Shown here piece by piece: positions 10,899-36,300 of a stretch of DNA of 64,000 nt (its first letter is position 1; the number at the start of each line of letters is the position of its first letter). The notes beneath the pieces are model-generated. The model saw only the letters and a program-made list of their open reading frames with translations, searched no databases and was not told where the DNA came from. Made by a program: the position numbers and the translations under genes. Source of the stretch: Muricea muricata (taxonomy: Eukaryota; Cnidaria; Anthozoa; Malacalcyonacea; Plexauridae); the NCBI GenBank assembly GCA_963855995.1, contig OY979723.1, positions 3,746,501 to 3,810,500 of the forward strand. The letters run 5' to 3'.

Positions 10899-12180
10899 GC
10901 GTAACTTACCTTGAGAATTTTTTTGGGAAAATTGTTCGGGAATGTGCAAGACTAAATATCAAATTATTGTAGCTGGCATATGAGATAGCTTCCGCGAAAT
11001 CAATCACAACATACAGTAAATCTAACAGATATTAAACTGAGATGAGTTTAGGTCTAGGATTCATCATCGATATAGGTTGTATCGTGGTCTACGATTATGT
11101 AAGGTGTACCTATAGTTTATTAAATATGTGATCGACTTGAAGAAAGCTAAGTTATTCGCAATTTATATTGATCCAAGTTTTATCTGACTCATAGCATGCA
11201 TGTTCATTTTAGAAATGAATAAGACTATTAGATAGAAGAGATATGACTATTTAACTTGAGTATCGAACTCATCGTTGCTGCAACGTTCAAAATCATTAAA
11301 ATTAAATGGGGAAGATTTGACATTTCTATGAAAAATGATTTGTCGTCAAAGCAAAGAATCAAATAAATGGGTTTCTAATTTATACATTTGGCTTCCTGAA
11401 AATTGCTTTCATAAAAAAACGTACAACGTATGCATATCGATATGAAAAACTAGATTTCATGAGTACATAAACGAGCAGGTGAACCTACAATTAACGTTTT
11501 GCAAATGTGCCAAAAATTCAACACGCAATAACTAAACACCAGTCTACTACAATTAATTGTGAAGTTAATATAAACATCAAAAACAACTTAAAATACAAAT
11601 TCTCTTTTTCTTTTGCCATCCGAAGTTTTATCACCCAAACAAAAACTCATAAACGGTACATAAATCTGCATGGATATTATCTGAACACGAAAAAACACGA
11701 CCTCATATTATCAAAAGAAGAAGGATAATTTAAATTGTGGAACATTATTGTTACATTTATTATTTGTTTTCAGACTTCAGAAGACATTACGTTTTTTCAA
11801 TTAAGAATCATGCTATTCAGGACTTCAGCATTAGGCTTCATATTGTAAGAAATCAGAAAGTTATAACGTGAATATACTCAATCAGGGCAACATAACAGGC
11901 TCCATTGTCATTATCACTCAAAATGTTTTTCACTCGAAATGTTTATCACTCAAAATAGACATTTTTGTTTGCAGGAGGATCAAATAATTCGTCCAAAAGA
12001 CCGGAGCCATTAATTTTAGTCGAATTAGCATACCTGTTGTTATTATTATTTGTGAGTAATCCAGGTAATTATCCTGGGACGACAGAGCCATTAACGATAG
12101 TTGAATTAGCATTCTGTGAGTCGTTATTATCAGATATACGTGACTTAAAGGGAAATGGGAACCAAAATTTTTATTCCGTC

Positions 12181-12633
12181 ATTTGAAAGAGACTCTAAAA
12201 ATAATATATAGAAGTCTTTTACACAATTTTTATATCTGTTTTACTTTGGGAGATATTGTCACATGAATAATCGAACTGTCCGCCATCTTTGATTAATTTT
12301 TAACCTCATTAACTATGTTTTGGTGACGTCACAACAGGGATGAGCTATTCAAAGCTTCTCCTAAATACTTACCACCAATAAAATATTTTGAAACCTTTTC
12401 AGCCCGTGCTGAAATCCAAAACACTTACCATGTGTGTGGTTAATGGAGAAGATTAATCATTGGGTCGTAAGAAAAAAAATTGCGTGACCTCAGTTGTGAC
12501 GTATCATGCATATCTACAAATATTCAAGATGACGGACAACTAAAGATTTCAAGTCAAAAGATCTCCCTAAATAAAGCAGATATAAAAATTCTTTAATAGA
12601 CTTCTATATATTGTTTTGGAGTCTCTTTCAAAT
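12181..12633. mobile_element. Foldback MITE with ~130-bp inverted ends
   Basis: The left end 'atttgaaagagactc' and right end 'gagtctctttcaaat' are complements. The match continues inward through 'tatatagaagtctttt' and on to 'gacgtcacaac'. The middle is short and noncoding. I could not fix a target duplication, so the class is unassigned. Confidence 0.75.
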
Positions 12634-12804
12634 AAGACGATAAAAGACGACACTTCGACTGATTTTCTGCCATCAACAGACAACAAATATTTAGTTTTTC
12701 GCCATATCAAAGTGATATCACCACTAGCAAATAATTTCTTACCACCACCCGGCTGTGTCCAGTCGCCGTTTAATTTCAAAACATCTGCCATGAATTGTTT
12801 AAGA

Positions 12805-12890
12805 GATTTAAAATTGCCTGTCCAGGCGAGACTTCAGGCGAGGCGAGATTTAAAATCGCCTGTCCAGGCGAGACTCCAGGCGAGGCGATC
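12805..12890. repeat. Two tandem copies of a 42-bp unit
   Basis: The unit carries 'gcctgtccaggcgagact' followed by 'caggcgaggcg' and is repeated twice with few changes. It contains small palindromes. No function is apparent. Confidence 0.6.
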
Positions 12891-13821
12891 GATGAAGAAA
12901 ACATTTCATACAGATTCTGCTGTTGCTAAGGAAGCATTAGCTCAACCAATAAGCGCCTTGCCCTGCATCCGGGACTACGATTTGCCCCCAATCTCGCAAC
13001 ATCATTGAAAGTCGCGAGTGTTACATTAAAAGTAGATACAATTTATTCCAATGTAAAAAGCACTAAATTGTTCAGCATACTTTAACTAGCAACCTGCAGT
13101 TTAAGAATGATTTTTGTGCTTGAAATTTTGGCATTAAATTTTGTCAAAAATTACATAATATTATTATATGTTTTGGCAGAATCAAATCGTAATAAAATTT
13201 GCTGTGTAAAAACCGCATCTTTCAACAAAGCTTAAGCTTATTTGGTAAACGAACCAGAAAATAAATAATCATGATACTTTTTAATCACCTTTCCAACTGT
13301 TGCGTTGAGAAGAGGTAGAAAAAACCCCCAAAAATATAGCCTTTTTGCACTTTTAGCCGCCTAGCGGGGTCCCAATCAGTAGCTCGCGTACCCGGTATGG
13401 TCTCTGTCTATACCGAGTTCTAAAGCAAGTTATTTTATTTTGATGTGTACTGCTTCGCAGTTAGTTTTCATATTAAGAACGAAGCATGGATATTATGACG
13501 TAATTCAAAAGTAAGATAATAAATATTATTTTGGTGGCTACTGGCTGCTCTGTGAGCCACGTGACGATGTGTATATAGTGTTGCAATTTTTAAGGAAAGA
13601 CCAAGAGGGTGGGTTTATTTACCAGTAACCAAAAGTTAGTAGCTAAGATAGCGTGCAGCTGTTGTGTGAAGCGAGTTTTAAGGATAAAGCGAGGATACTC
13701 ATATAACAAGCAAGCAGCCGAGAGAAACAAAATTCACATATCGAAATACAAATTCTGAATGCAAATAGCTATAGCTATGCATTCAGGTCAAATAGAAATT
13801 TTTTTAATTATTACTCGTCTA

Positions 13822-14127
13822 GACCATAGATATCTCATATGCACTAAATAGCGCATCTGCATATCAAAGGTGAAGCAAAAATCTCAGCGGTATCTCCTCA
13901 TAACAATAGGCGGCGGCCATATTGGTCATTCCCACTCTTCAAAAAAATGCCAAAGAAAACACTATACTTTTCTGAATTTGTGTATTAAATATCTTTAGCT
14001 GCATAGAACAAGATTTATTGTCAACTTTGTCCATTTCCGCAATACAAAATACACAAATTATCATCCTCTGTGTCAACTTTGTGGGAACGACCAGCACCAT
14101 CTAGTGTATATGAGATATCTATGGTAT
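13822..14127. mobile_element. MITE shell, uninterrupted copy-B allele
   Basis: The ends 'gaccatagatatctcat' and 'atgagatatctatggt' are inverted complements. It corresponds to the interrupted 4698-5674 element of copy A and holds the unoccupied sites for the nested copy-A insertions. No coding capacity. Confidence 0.7.
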
Positions 14128-14811
14128 GGACGGATAAAATTCATTCGAAATGCGTGAAAACAGGTTTGAATTAAGTACATGCATTCAAGAAGTAGATATA
14201 GCTAAGAGACTTCAAGTAGCGTGAGACAAACCTTACGCTAGCGCTAGCTAAACCATAACCATGCAAGCATTTAAACAACATTGATTTTAAGTAGTCTTAG
14301 TACAATTACCTCGATGTTTAGTTGTAGAGGCGGTCCATCTCAGTTCGCTTGAAGCGGTGTTTGTTTCTTATTATTCGCTTTGTGAAATGAAAACGTTAAC
14401 ATTACTGGAGCCAGTGGACGGACAAGTCGTCAAGTAATAGCATAGAAGTCTACGTTTGCTTTTCTCTCAAGCTTTCGAAAAGGCGATTGAGGTGAAAATG
14501 CACAAACATCGCTCTTGCTGTATTTTTGAATAATTAAGCCAGCTGTTAGTGCCGTCGAAAAAACCCTGTCGAGAAAACAAAAGACAAATACTCAGAAAAG
14601 CAACGAGCATTGTTAAAAATTTGGCTAATTTATTGACGTAATGTGGCAAACCAGACAAGCCTGTACCTTCATTGTTCAAATTAGCCGCAAACTAATACAG
14701 GGTGAGTAAAAAAACAACTAATGCCTTTCATATTCAAATTAGACACATAGCAACTGCAATTTGACAGTACAGCTGCATAGCGACAGCAATTTGGCAGAAG
14801 TTTCCTAAATA

Positions 14812-15080
14812 CAGTGTGTCCCAGAAAAAAGGCTATCCTTTGATATCAAGCGTTAGCGCCGCACGTTCAAATTCATTTAATCCCCTAGCGGGCCGAAGGA
14901 GCCCATTCTCTGTTATTTTGGCAGAACAATTCAATTATTTGCAACGTAAGCATAAAAAATCTCAGTGTAGCAGAGAATTACGCATTTTTTTGCTCATTAG
15001 AGGGAGTCAAAACAATCAAATTCGAGGGCTCGACACTATTGCTTGATCTCAAAGGGTAGCCTTTTTTTTGGGACACACTG
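14812..15080. mobile_element. Mariner-type MITE, copy B allele
   Basis: The ends are 'cagtgtgtcccagaaaaaag' and its complement ending 'gggacacactg', flanked by TA (14810-14811, 15081-15082). It is orthologous to 6310-6573. The copy-B ends are better preserved than those of copy A. Confidence 0.78.
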
Positions 15081-15211
15081 TAGAATGTATACCTATGAGA
15101 TATATTTATGCAACTTCTGTCATGAAATTACACCCGCTATGCAGCTAATTTGAATATGAAAGGGCATCAGTTGTGCTTTTTTACTCACACTGTGTAGGTG
15201 AAATTCAACAA

Positions 15212-16085
15212 GAGAGTCGAGAGTAAATGTCGAGAGTAAAGACTCTCGAGAGTCGAGAGTAAATGTCGAGAGTCGAGAGTAAAAAGTCGAGAGTGGAGAG
15301 TAAATGTCGAGAGTCGAGAGTAAACGTCGAGAGTCGAGAGTAAAAAGTCGAGAGTTGAGAGTAAAAAATCGAGAGTAATTGTCGAGAGTGGACAAATGTC
15401 TCAGGAACAACAAAGTAGATATATTTTTAACAAAATATGCACGACTACGGAAATAATTTCTCTTCCTGGATATACATGCACGAGAAAATAGAGCGTAAAC
15501 AATCAAGGAAACAATATCCGTACAATATTTGAAACAGTACAATTTAATTGAAACACAATCTTTCACATGAAAATAGCTATCATGCAGTCAACAATAATAA
15601 CGCAGGTATAAGCTAAATATAAATTTCCTTTTTATAGATTTACCAAATAAAGAGGAACCCAAAACTAACATATAAACGCCTCTGCGGTCCCCTGAATTTC
15701 AAGTTTATCTATTTCGCAGATTTAGATTCCATAGCTGCTCCGAATAAAAGAATAATTATGCGTAGAGCATGAAGCATTGGAAAACCTCACTTTTTTCATT
15801 TAACGTACGTCTATTTTAAACGAAAGTTCATGCAGTTTTGTACGTTGAGCACAATCTAACGAACCATACAATTCTGAGTTTATATATACGAGCCCTGTAA
15901 AAAGCGGATTCTTCTGCATATTTTGTTAAAAATATATCTACTTTGTTGTTCCTGGGACATTTGTCCACTGACAATTACTCTCGATTTTTTACTCTCGACT
16001 TTTTACTCTCGACTCTCGACATTTATTCTCGACTCTCGACTTTTTACTCTCGACGTTTACTCTCGACTCTCGACCCTCGACTTTT
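15212..16085. mobile_element. Large foldback element with short tandem repeats as ends
   Basis: The left arm (about 15212-15385) is a string of 'gagagtcgagagtaaa'-type units. The right arm (about 15968-16083) is the same string on the opposite strand. Inside these, 15388-15442 and 15916-15968 are near-perfect inverted complements. About 470 bp of noncoding sequence lies between. Copy A lacks it. The layout resembles foldback elements whose ends are internally repetitive, such as Drosophila FB or Galileo; that comparison is by structure only. Open frames across the arms are repeat artefacts. Confidence 0.75.
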
Positions 16086-18002
16086 AGATACACTCGCTGA
16101 GGACATATGTAAAAAACTCGCACGTTACTGAACAAGATTTATTGTTAGAGTTCCAATACCAAGCACTTAAAGGTAAATCTGATTCTTACTGGCAACGCAA
16201 GACATGCAAGAAAGCAAAGCAATATTATTTTTTTATTATTAGAACAATATTTTAGCAGGAGTGCTCCGCTCACCGTAGTGATTTTCAGGGAGGCCAATAA
16301 TGTTCCTCTGAGCATTTTCAAGACAAAAAAAGTAATTTACTTTAGTTCTTCCATAGCTTATATGCTCGTTGTCTTACGGTATGGTCGCACACTTCACTCG
16401 ACTTCTTTGTTTTTTGTTTAGCTCGTGCTTATGTTGCTTGTTGGAACTAGGCTTTAAGCTCACGAGGGCAAAAACTAATGAGAAGTTCTATCAGTTAAAT
16501 TGATAAACATTCTGTGTTGAGAAAAGCAGTCTATGTACAGTCCACCGCTGTTGTTGATGGCGAGGTTTAGGTATCGAAGCATGCTGTGTAAAGGCTAAGT
16601 GCAGATTGTGTATCAGTGTATGACTATTGCAGTTTACGATAATTTACGTTGACTTTTCCAAATTTATGTTCATCACAGGTGGACATTGTTTTTGAGCTAC
16701 ACTGATTGCTTAACGCACCGTTTTATGCGATTTTAATAGAGGTTCAGATTTAACTTCCGCTACCACTACCTCATCTTTAAGCGAATCAGACGAGCTTGGT
16801 CTACCTAACTAACCAATCAGATTGCTTAAAAATTTGGATAAGGTAGCAGAAGTGGTAGTGGAAGTCAAATCTGAACCTCTCTAATATAACGCTCTAATAG
16901 ACACAAACGGCTATCGTTTGTTTACACCGTTGCCACCCAATTCTCGTCTTTGGATTATTCACATGTTGAATAACATTGTTCTGGTAATAGTTAATAGAAG
17001 CACAGGCATGTTAGGAAGGCTGAGTCACGTGACTAAAAATGTTATTGTTCTGATTTATGTCCTATGAGGTCAAAACATGGGTGCACAGTTAATGAATTCA
17101 TACAAGAAAAAACATACAGCCGTAGAATAACATTTTGTATACTCAAGATTCGAGCTTTTAAATTTAAACAAGACAACAATTTTGAGACGTCAGTGTCCAC
17201 ATAGCCCATCAAACTAAATAAAGCAGAAGCACTACGTCAGACCGGAAATGCGAAGCCAAACTTCACGGCTGGTCCCAGTCTTTTCACGTACGCAACAAGT
17301 GCGGTGAAAACAATACACGGGTTTTATATTTGTCAAAACTGGCTCGAAATCACAAAAAGAAAATATTTAAGTCCTTTTAGTCCTAATGTTTTTTTTTCAG
17401 TAAAACTTGCAGGTAAAGATTAAATTTTAGTTTTTTTTTTCATTTTTGCGTTATTAATGGCAGTTAAAAGATATCTTTTTGCATTAAAATTATGTCGAGG
17501 AGTGAAAGCCATTTTGCGACTTTTGTCGGCTTAGAAATTTCTGTGTTTTCTCGCACTTTTCCCCACATTCTGACCATTTTTTACTGAAATTTTTGATCCA
17601 CTAAAAATAAATACAGTATTTGCAAAAAGATATTTTCTTTTTAAAATATTAGATGCAGGTATAATGTTCGCAACAGGGGAATTGAAATAAAAACCAAAAA
17701 TACAATATACAACATTTTGAACTACCCTGATTTCATCCAGGCTCATTTTTCCATTCGTTTTTCCACATCACGAGTCGTCTTCAAACCAAAAAAATCTTTA
17801 TTTCGCTAATTCGTTGGTATTAACTCTGAAAATATGGTTCGCTTTTAAGCTAAAAATCGTGAAAACAACAGGAGCTTGGCAACATGCAAGCTCGCTTGGA
17901 GTTACCACGCGGGAATGTCGCGCAGCTGAACTCGCGAGACTTTACGTCCAGGCAAGCTTCACTGGACGTAAAGTTTGGCCTCATTAACGCATTACAAGTT
18001 TA

Positions 18003-19045
18003 ACTGAAGGTAGCGTTCCAGTTATTTCTAGTTCACTGACATAACCCTAACTTACAAAAAGCAAAAGCTTTTCTGAAGTGCCAAAGCTCTAGTATTTAGC
18101 TGGGTTTCTTTTAAAAGTCGTATTCAAATGAACTTAGTTTTTCATGATGGCTTTTTCGGGAAGTATGAAAATTCAATTCATGCAAGCGATTTTAGTGATT
18201 TTTTGCATATTGAGAACCAGTTGCATGAAACTCTTAATCACTTATTTAATCACTGTTTTCTAGTTAAATAGTGATTAAGTATAAAATACGTGACAACAGG
18301 TCGTAACACCACTAAATTTACTATTAATTCAACTCGTAACACCACTAAATTTACAATCAATTCAATTAACATTAATAATCGTGAGTTTCTTTACGGAAAT
18401 TCTAATAGATAACATATTTTTCAAGATTCTTACGACTTTTCAAATATCAATTAATTAACAATTAGTCTCTAAAAGCGAGGTAACTATATATACGTATAAT
18501 AAAGAGTTAAATAATTATTATATAATAACATGCAATTCTGTTGTACATATGTATAATTTAGTTCTGAAAACTTAAGAACAATGTTGATAGACTCTATATA
18601 GCATTTGCATTAAAAAGTCTTTTAAGCCAATTTTGCAATTTAAGTATTACAATTTCAAACATTTTAGAAGGCATGTATTTTTTGTTTATGTTCATGTTAA
18701 ACATAAAAGTAGATCGTTGGAAAGGTCGGCCGAAACATTGAGTGATGCTCTAAAAATTTACCAATTTCTTCTTGTTTTTCGTTAGATTTGCATAATTAAA
18801 AACTGTTTAAGGAATTTGTTTTCGGAGTAAAATCAACATTTTACTTCGTTTGTTTGATTGTGTCAAAAGAATGAAACGTCATAACGACCTTCGTTAGCAG
18901 TCCTTTTTTTTATAGAAAGCACCCCGAGCCGTAACTATTGCTTCAGAAATCCTGCTTTGGGAACCAGTCAGGATACTTAAAAAGCATTATTAAGTAAATA
19001 AATTGCATGTGTTAGCAGTGCTTACAGTGCCTGTTAGGAATGGTA
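18003..19045. other. Intergenic stretch between duplication and minus-strand gene
   Basis: No gene is visible. At about 18301-18366 a ~35-bp unit containing 'cgtaacaccactaaattta' is tandemly doubled. A small hairpin around 'agtgattaag' lies at about 18235-18280. The part nearest 19046 would be the 3' untranslated region of the gene ending there. Confidence 0.45.
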
Positions 19046-32746
<13,701 letters not shown>

Positions 32747-33316
32747 GGGGAATCTAACTCCCAGATTTGACAGCAAATTTTAGATAATATTTCTGCAGTC
32801 AGTTCTACCGTGGATAAACTCAACAAACGCATAACTTGTCCTAAGCCAGTAGATATTTCGGATCATAGTTTTGATAGTTCAGATCATTATTATTTGTCAG
32901 AAAACTACAATGGCGTTCTGAAGCATTTAAAGAGTTTTTAGAAACCAATTTTTACGGCAATCACAAATTTGTGGCATTTTCAAACAGATTTCTCTTCCAG
33001 AATGCGACCTTTTTACAACGCCAAAACTTGATAAGGCTATCGCAGATCAAATTCCAAAAAATTACAAGAAATCGGTTTGAAACCGTGATAAGGAACTGAT
33101 AGAGGTTCAAAGACATGTTAACAATATGGGAGCCTCATTGACGGCTCTCCACAATCTGCGGTCCCAGATGTAGTGACATATGGATTCTACGAGTGTTTTA
33201 GTTCTCTATAAAACACCCTTGTCCATATAATAAATAGCGCTACGTTGCTATACCAATGTACGTAGAGGCAAAATTAAAACAAAAAACGTGTAAACATCAA
33301 TCCATGTACAGTTACG

Positions 33317-36300
33317 CTATAAGTAGCGAGCATTTCGCCTACCTCTTGCATCACAATCAACTTGTTTGGCATGACGAACCATTCCAGCCCATACCGCATC
33401 GGCCAACATCATAGACTTGTAAGCATTTTGTGGTTTACACCTCTGGACGATAGCCTCATTGATACCCAAATAATCTTCGGCCGTTGGCCCTATGTCAAAT
33501 TTTCCAATTGAGCCGTTGTAAAAATATTCCTGTTCATTCAAATCCTACAAAATAAAACCGAACACAATTAACAGTTATCTTACAAACTCGAGTCGTACAC
33601 GACCGACAACCGACGAGGGGGGTAGTAACTGTTTTGTTATATAGACAACTATGTACTGCTGCCAATAAAGTTTTCAGTGCAGTTATATTTTACCTAGATA
33701 TAGTCAGTTTAGCAATGTAAACAATTTTGGCTCGTACCTTTACATTATAAAACACTATTGCAAATGCTTTTATTTGATTGGCTACTCTACTCGCTGTCTA
33801 TTTAAAAATCAGACAACGAGGACGAGTTGTCCTTGAGCTGATAATTAACGAGAACGCATGTTTTATGTACACTCATACCCAAAATACAAGTTATGAAGGG
33901 AAATAGAAAGATATCAAATATTAAAAGTCCTAGCATTATTTGTTTACTTTTCGTAACTTAAGCCAGCGACAGTTTTTGAATTATACACATCTCGTAAAAG
34001 TTGAACAGCGTCACAAAGCGCACCGCATAAATACCGTATTTACCAAGAAAAAACCAAGAGAAGTTTTCATCAAAATGAGAGCTGGAAATAAATACATAAG
34101 GAACCAAGAAATGATCAAAAACGTAAACTGGTTTAATTGTAAACACGTACAGCAGCTGCATGGCTTCTTGAAATGCTGCTTCATTTTCCGTTAGAATTGG
34201 GTTTAGAAATAGAAAAAAAACCCCTTTAATCTCGCTCATATCGACGAAATAAGACTTGCCAAGAAAATTGCTCTCTCCGGGGAAACATAAACACAAATTA
34301 ACATATAGAATTTAAACGCAAAACTTGGAAACTATAAAGGCAGTAATTGTTGTCGAGATCTCGATACATACAAAAAATATAATCTGCAAGTTTAAAAACC
34401 TTTACATTTTCGAGCTAAATACTTAGATCTACACTTTTAAGCAAACAAAACACCAGGAAGGCTCGGAAAACATAGTCAAATAATTATAAAGGACTGTAGT
34501 TTCAACGATTTTGCTTGCCATACAAATTGAAATTAGATCGTGTCAAATTTTCACGCAAATAAAAAAAAATTTATCGTAGAATGTGGCTGCTCGTATTGTA
34601 ATATTGCTCCTTGCCTTTGCATGTCTCCTGACCCTTTTCATATTCTCTTAAGCTACTAAAACAATTAGATTACTTTGCTCTTGATTTCTATAAAATGATG
34701 GAATTCGGTTCTCACAGGATATGAGGAATTATTATATGGTAATGGCTAGAAGGGATGGACGAGAGGTAGGTTTTAAAGATGGCGGCTGTTTTTCAAAATT
34801 CTTAAAATGAGAACGAATTAGCAACCAGACATTTATATCATTCCTATAGCTTACCCTAACCCTTACTCTAAACATAACCATAATTTAGGAATGCTATAAA
34901 TGTCTGGTTGTTGATTCGTTTTCGTTTTAAGAATCTTGAAAAACAACCGCCATCTTGAAAACCTACCTCTCGTCCATATCCTTTAGACATGACCATTATC
35001 ATATCGACTCCAATCGGATAATAAGTATTCTGTAATCTGATTGCCTCGCTACTAGTAGGATATTAGCTCAAATTCTACTAGTAGAGAAAACAAGACGGCG
35101 GCCGAAAGTTTTTCGATTGCAAAAAATCTTGTTTAGAGCATTTTGGCAGCCTTTCTTGGCCATACGTACAACACATAAGCTTAGATAAAGTTTTTGAAGG
35201 TTAGTACTTGATTTAAATGTCACCTAAACAAGTATAAAATACAGTTTTTTATGAAATAAAGACAATTTATATACGATATAAATTACTGTTAATGGAGCAA
35301 TGCTTAGAACTTTGACAGGTGATACTAACACGTACACAATCGCATTATTTTCTGTGCGTTGTTCAAAGGTCACTTTGATTACATGGTCTAAAAGATCAAA
35401 GGTCATATTTCGAGCCATCATGTGTGCACATGCACAGGTTCGACATGGCTCCCCACAGCCAATGAAATTGCGAGATTTCCATAAATACGATACAATAGAT
35501 ATTGCATGCTCGAAAAAATGTCACTTTGTCTCAAATTTCCATTAAGAAGGCTTACAAACGAAGCAAAATTCTTCACCCACCCACCCACATCGCCTGTCGA
35601 TGGCCCCTTGACGATCTCCAACGAAATCATTGGAACACTTGGGATAAACATTGCAAACATTGGTGAACATTGTAACCCGGCAAATTTTATGCACACCAAG
35701 TATAGTATAGCATATAGCGTATCATTTATGTTACATGTATGTTTTCAATTTTTAACAATAAATAGAATGGTCCTGGGGTTGAAGAGCTCCCAAATGGTCA
35801 CCTTCAGGCCCATAGATAAATCGTAGGAACTGTCCAAAGAAATTATCACCCTTTGGTTCAGGTTAATATCGGAGGGGATTATCACCCTTCTGCCATGGCC
35901 CTGCTCGGAGATTATGACCCCTAGGGCTGCCCTACTCGGGGATTATCACCCCTAGGGCATTTAACCTGGCATGGCTCTACTAGGGGATTATCACCCCTAG
36001 GGCCGCCCTACTCGGGGATTATCACCCCTAGGGCATCCTTCTAGCGGGTCTTATATATACCCCCAAGATGAAAACGCAAGGCAGTACGAGTCTCTTGGGT
36101 TAGACCACAATTAGAACAGTCTATGTAACGATGTACAACGACCACTTATCCCACAATTATTCTGTGTGTCCGCGTTTGTTATTTATTTTCAGTCTAAAAA
36201 CCAAATGAAACTTTAATACAGAATAAGTCTCCCGAAAGCTGGAAAAGAATTGCTATAATAACAAAAACTGTGCTCAATTTTGTGGTCAACAAGCGTTTGT

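Larger units (their letters stand above)
11735..13420. other. Copy-B-specific insertion block
   Basis: About 1.7 kb is absent from copy A, whose flanks meet at about 4310. It holds the foldback at 12181-12633, a 42-bp tandem repeat at about 12805-12890, and sequence at 12900-13000 like the interior of the 5114-5561 MITE. The open frame at 12616-13008 reads through these repeats and is not a credible gene. Confidence 0.55.
9343..18002 (+). repeat. Tandem segmental duplication, copy B
   Basis: This is the second unit, colinear with 249-9232 and in the same orientation. Private sequence includes 11735-13420 (with a foldback element) and the large palindromic element at 15212-16085. Copy B preserves the unoccupied target sites of three copy-A insertions, so those insertions happened after the duplication. 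Confidence 0.9.

Noticed and set aside
12616-13008. 130-codon open frame with duplicated VQARLQARR
   Set aside because: It spans a MITE end and a 42-bp tandem repeat; no splice or domain evidence.
15120-16131. Open frames with STLDSR-type repeats
   Set aside because: They read through the GTCGAGAGTAAA arms of the foldback element and have no other support.
33958-34296. 112-codon minus-strand frame as a further exon of the LamG locus
   Set aside because: It has no LamG, EGF or PAN signature, and no phase-matched splice sites were found.
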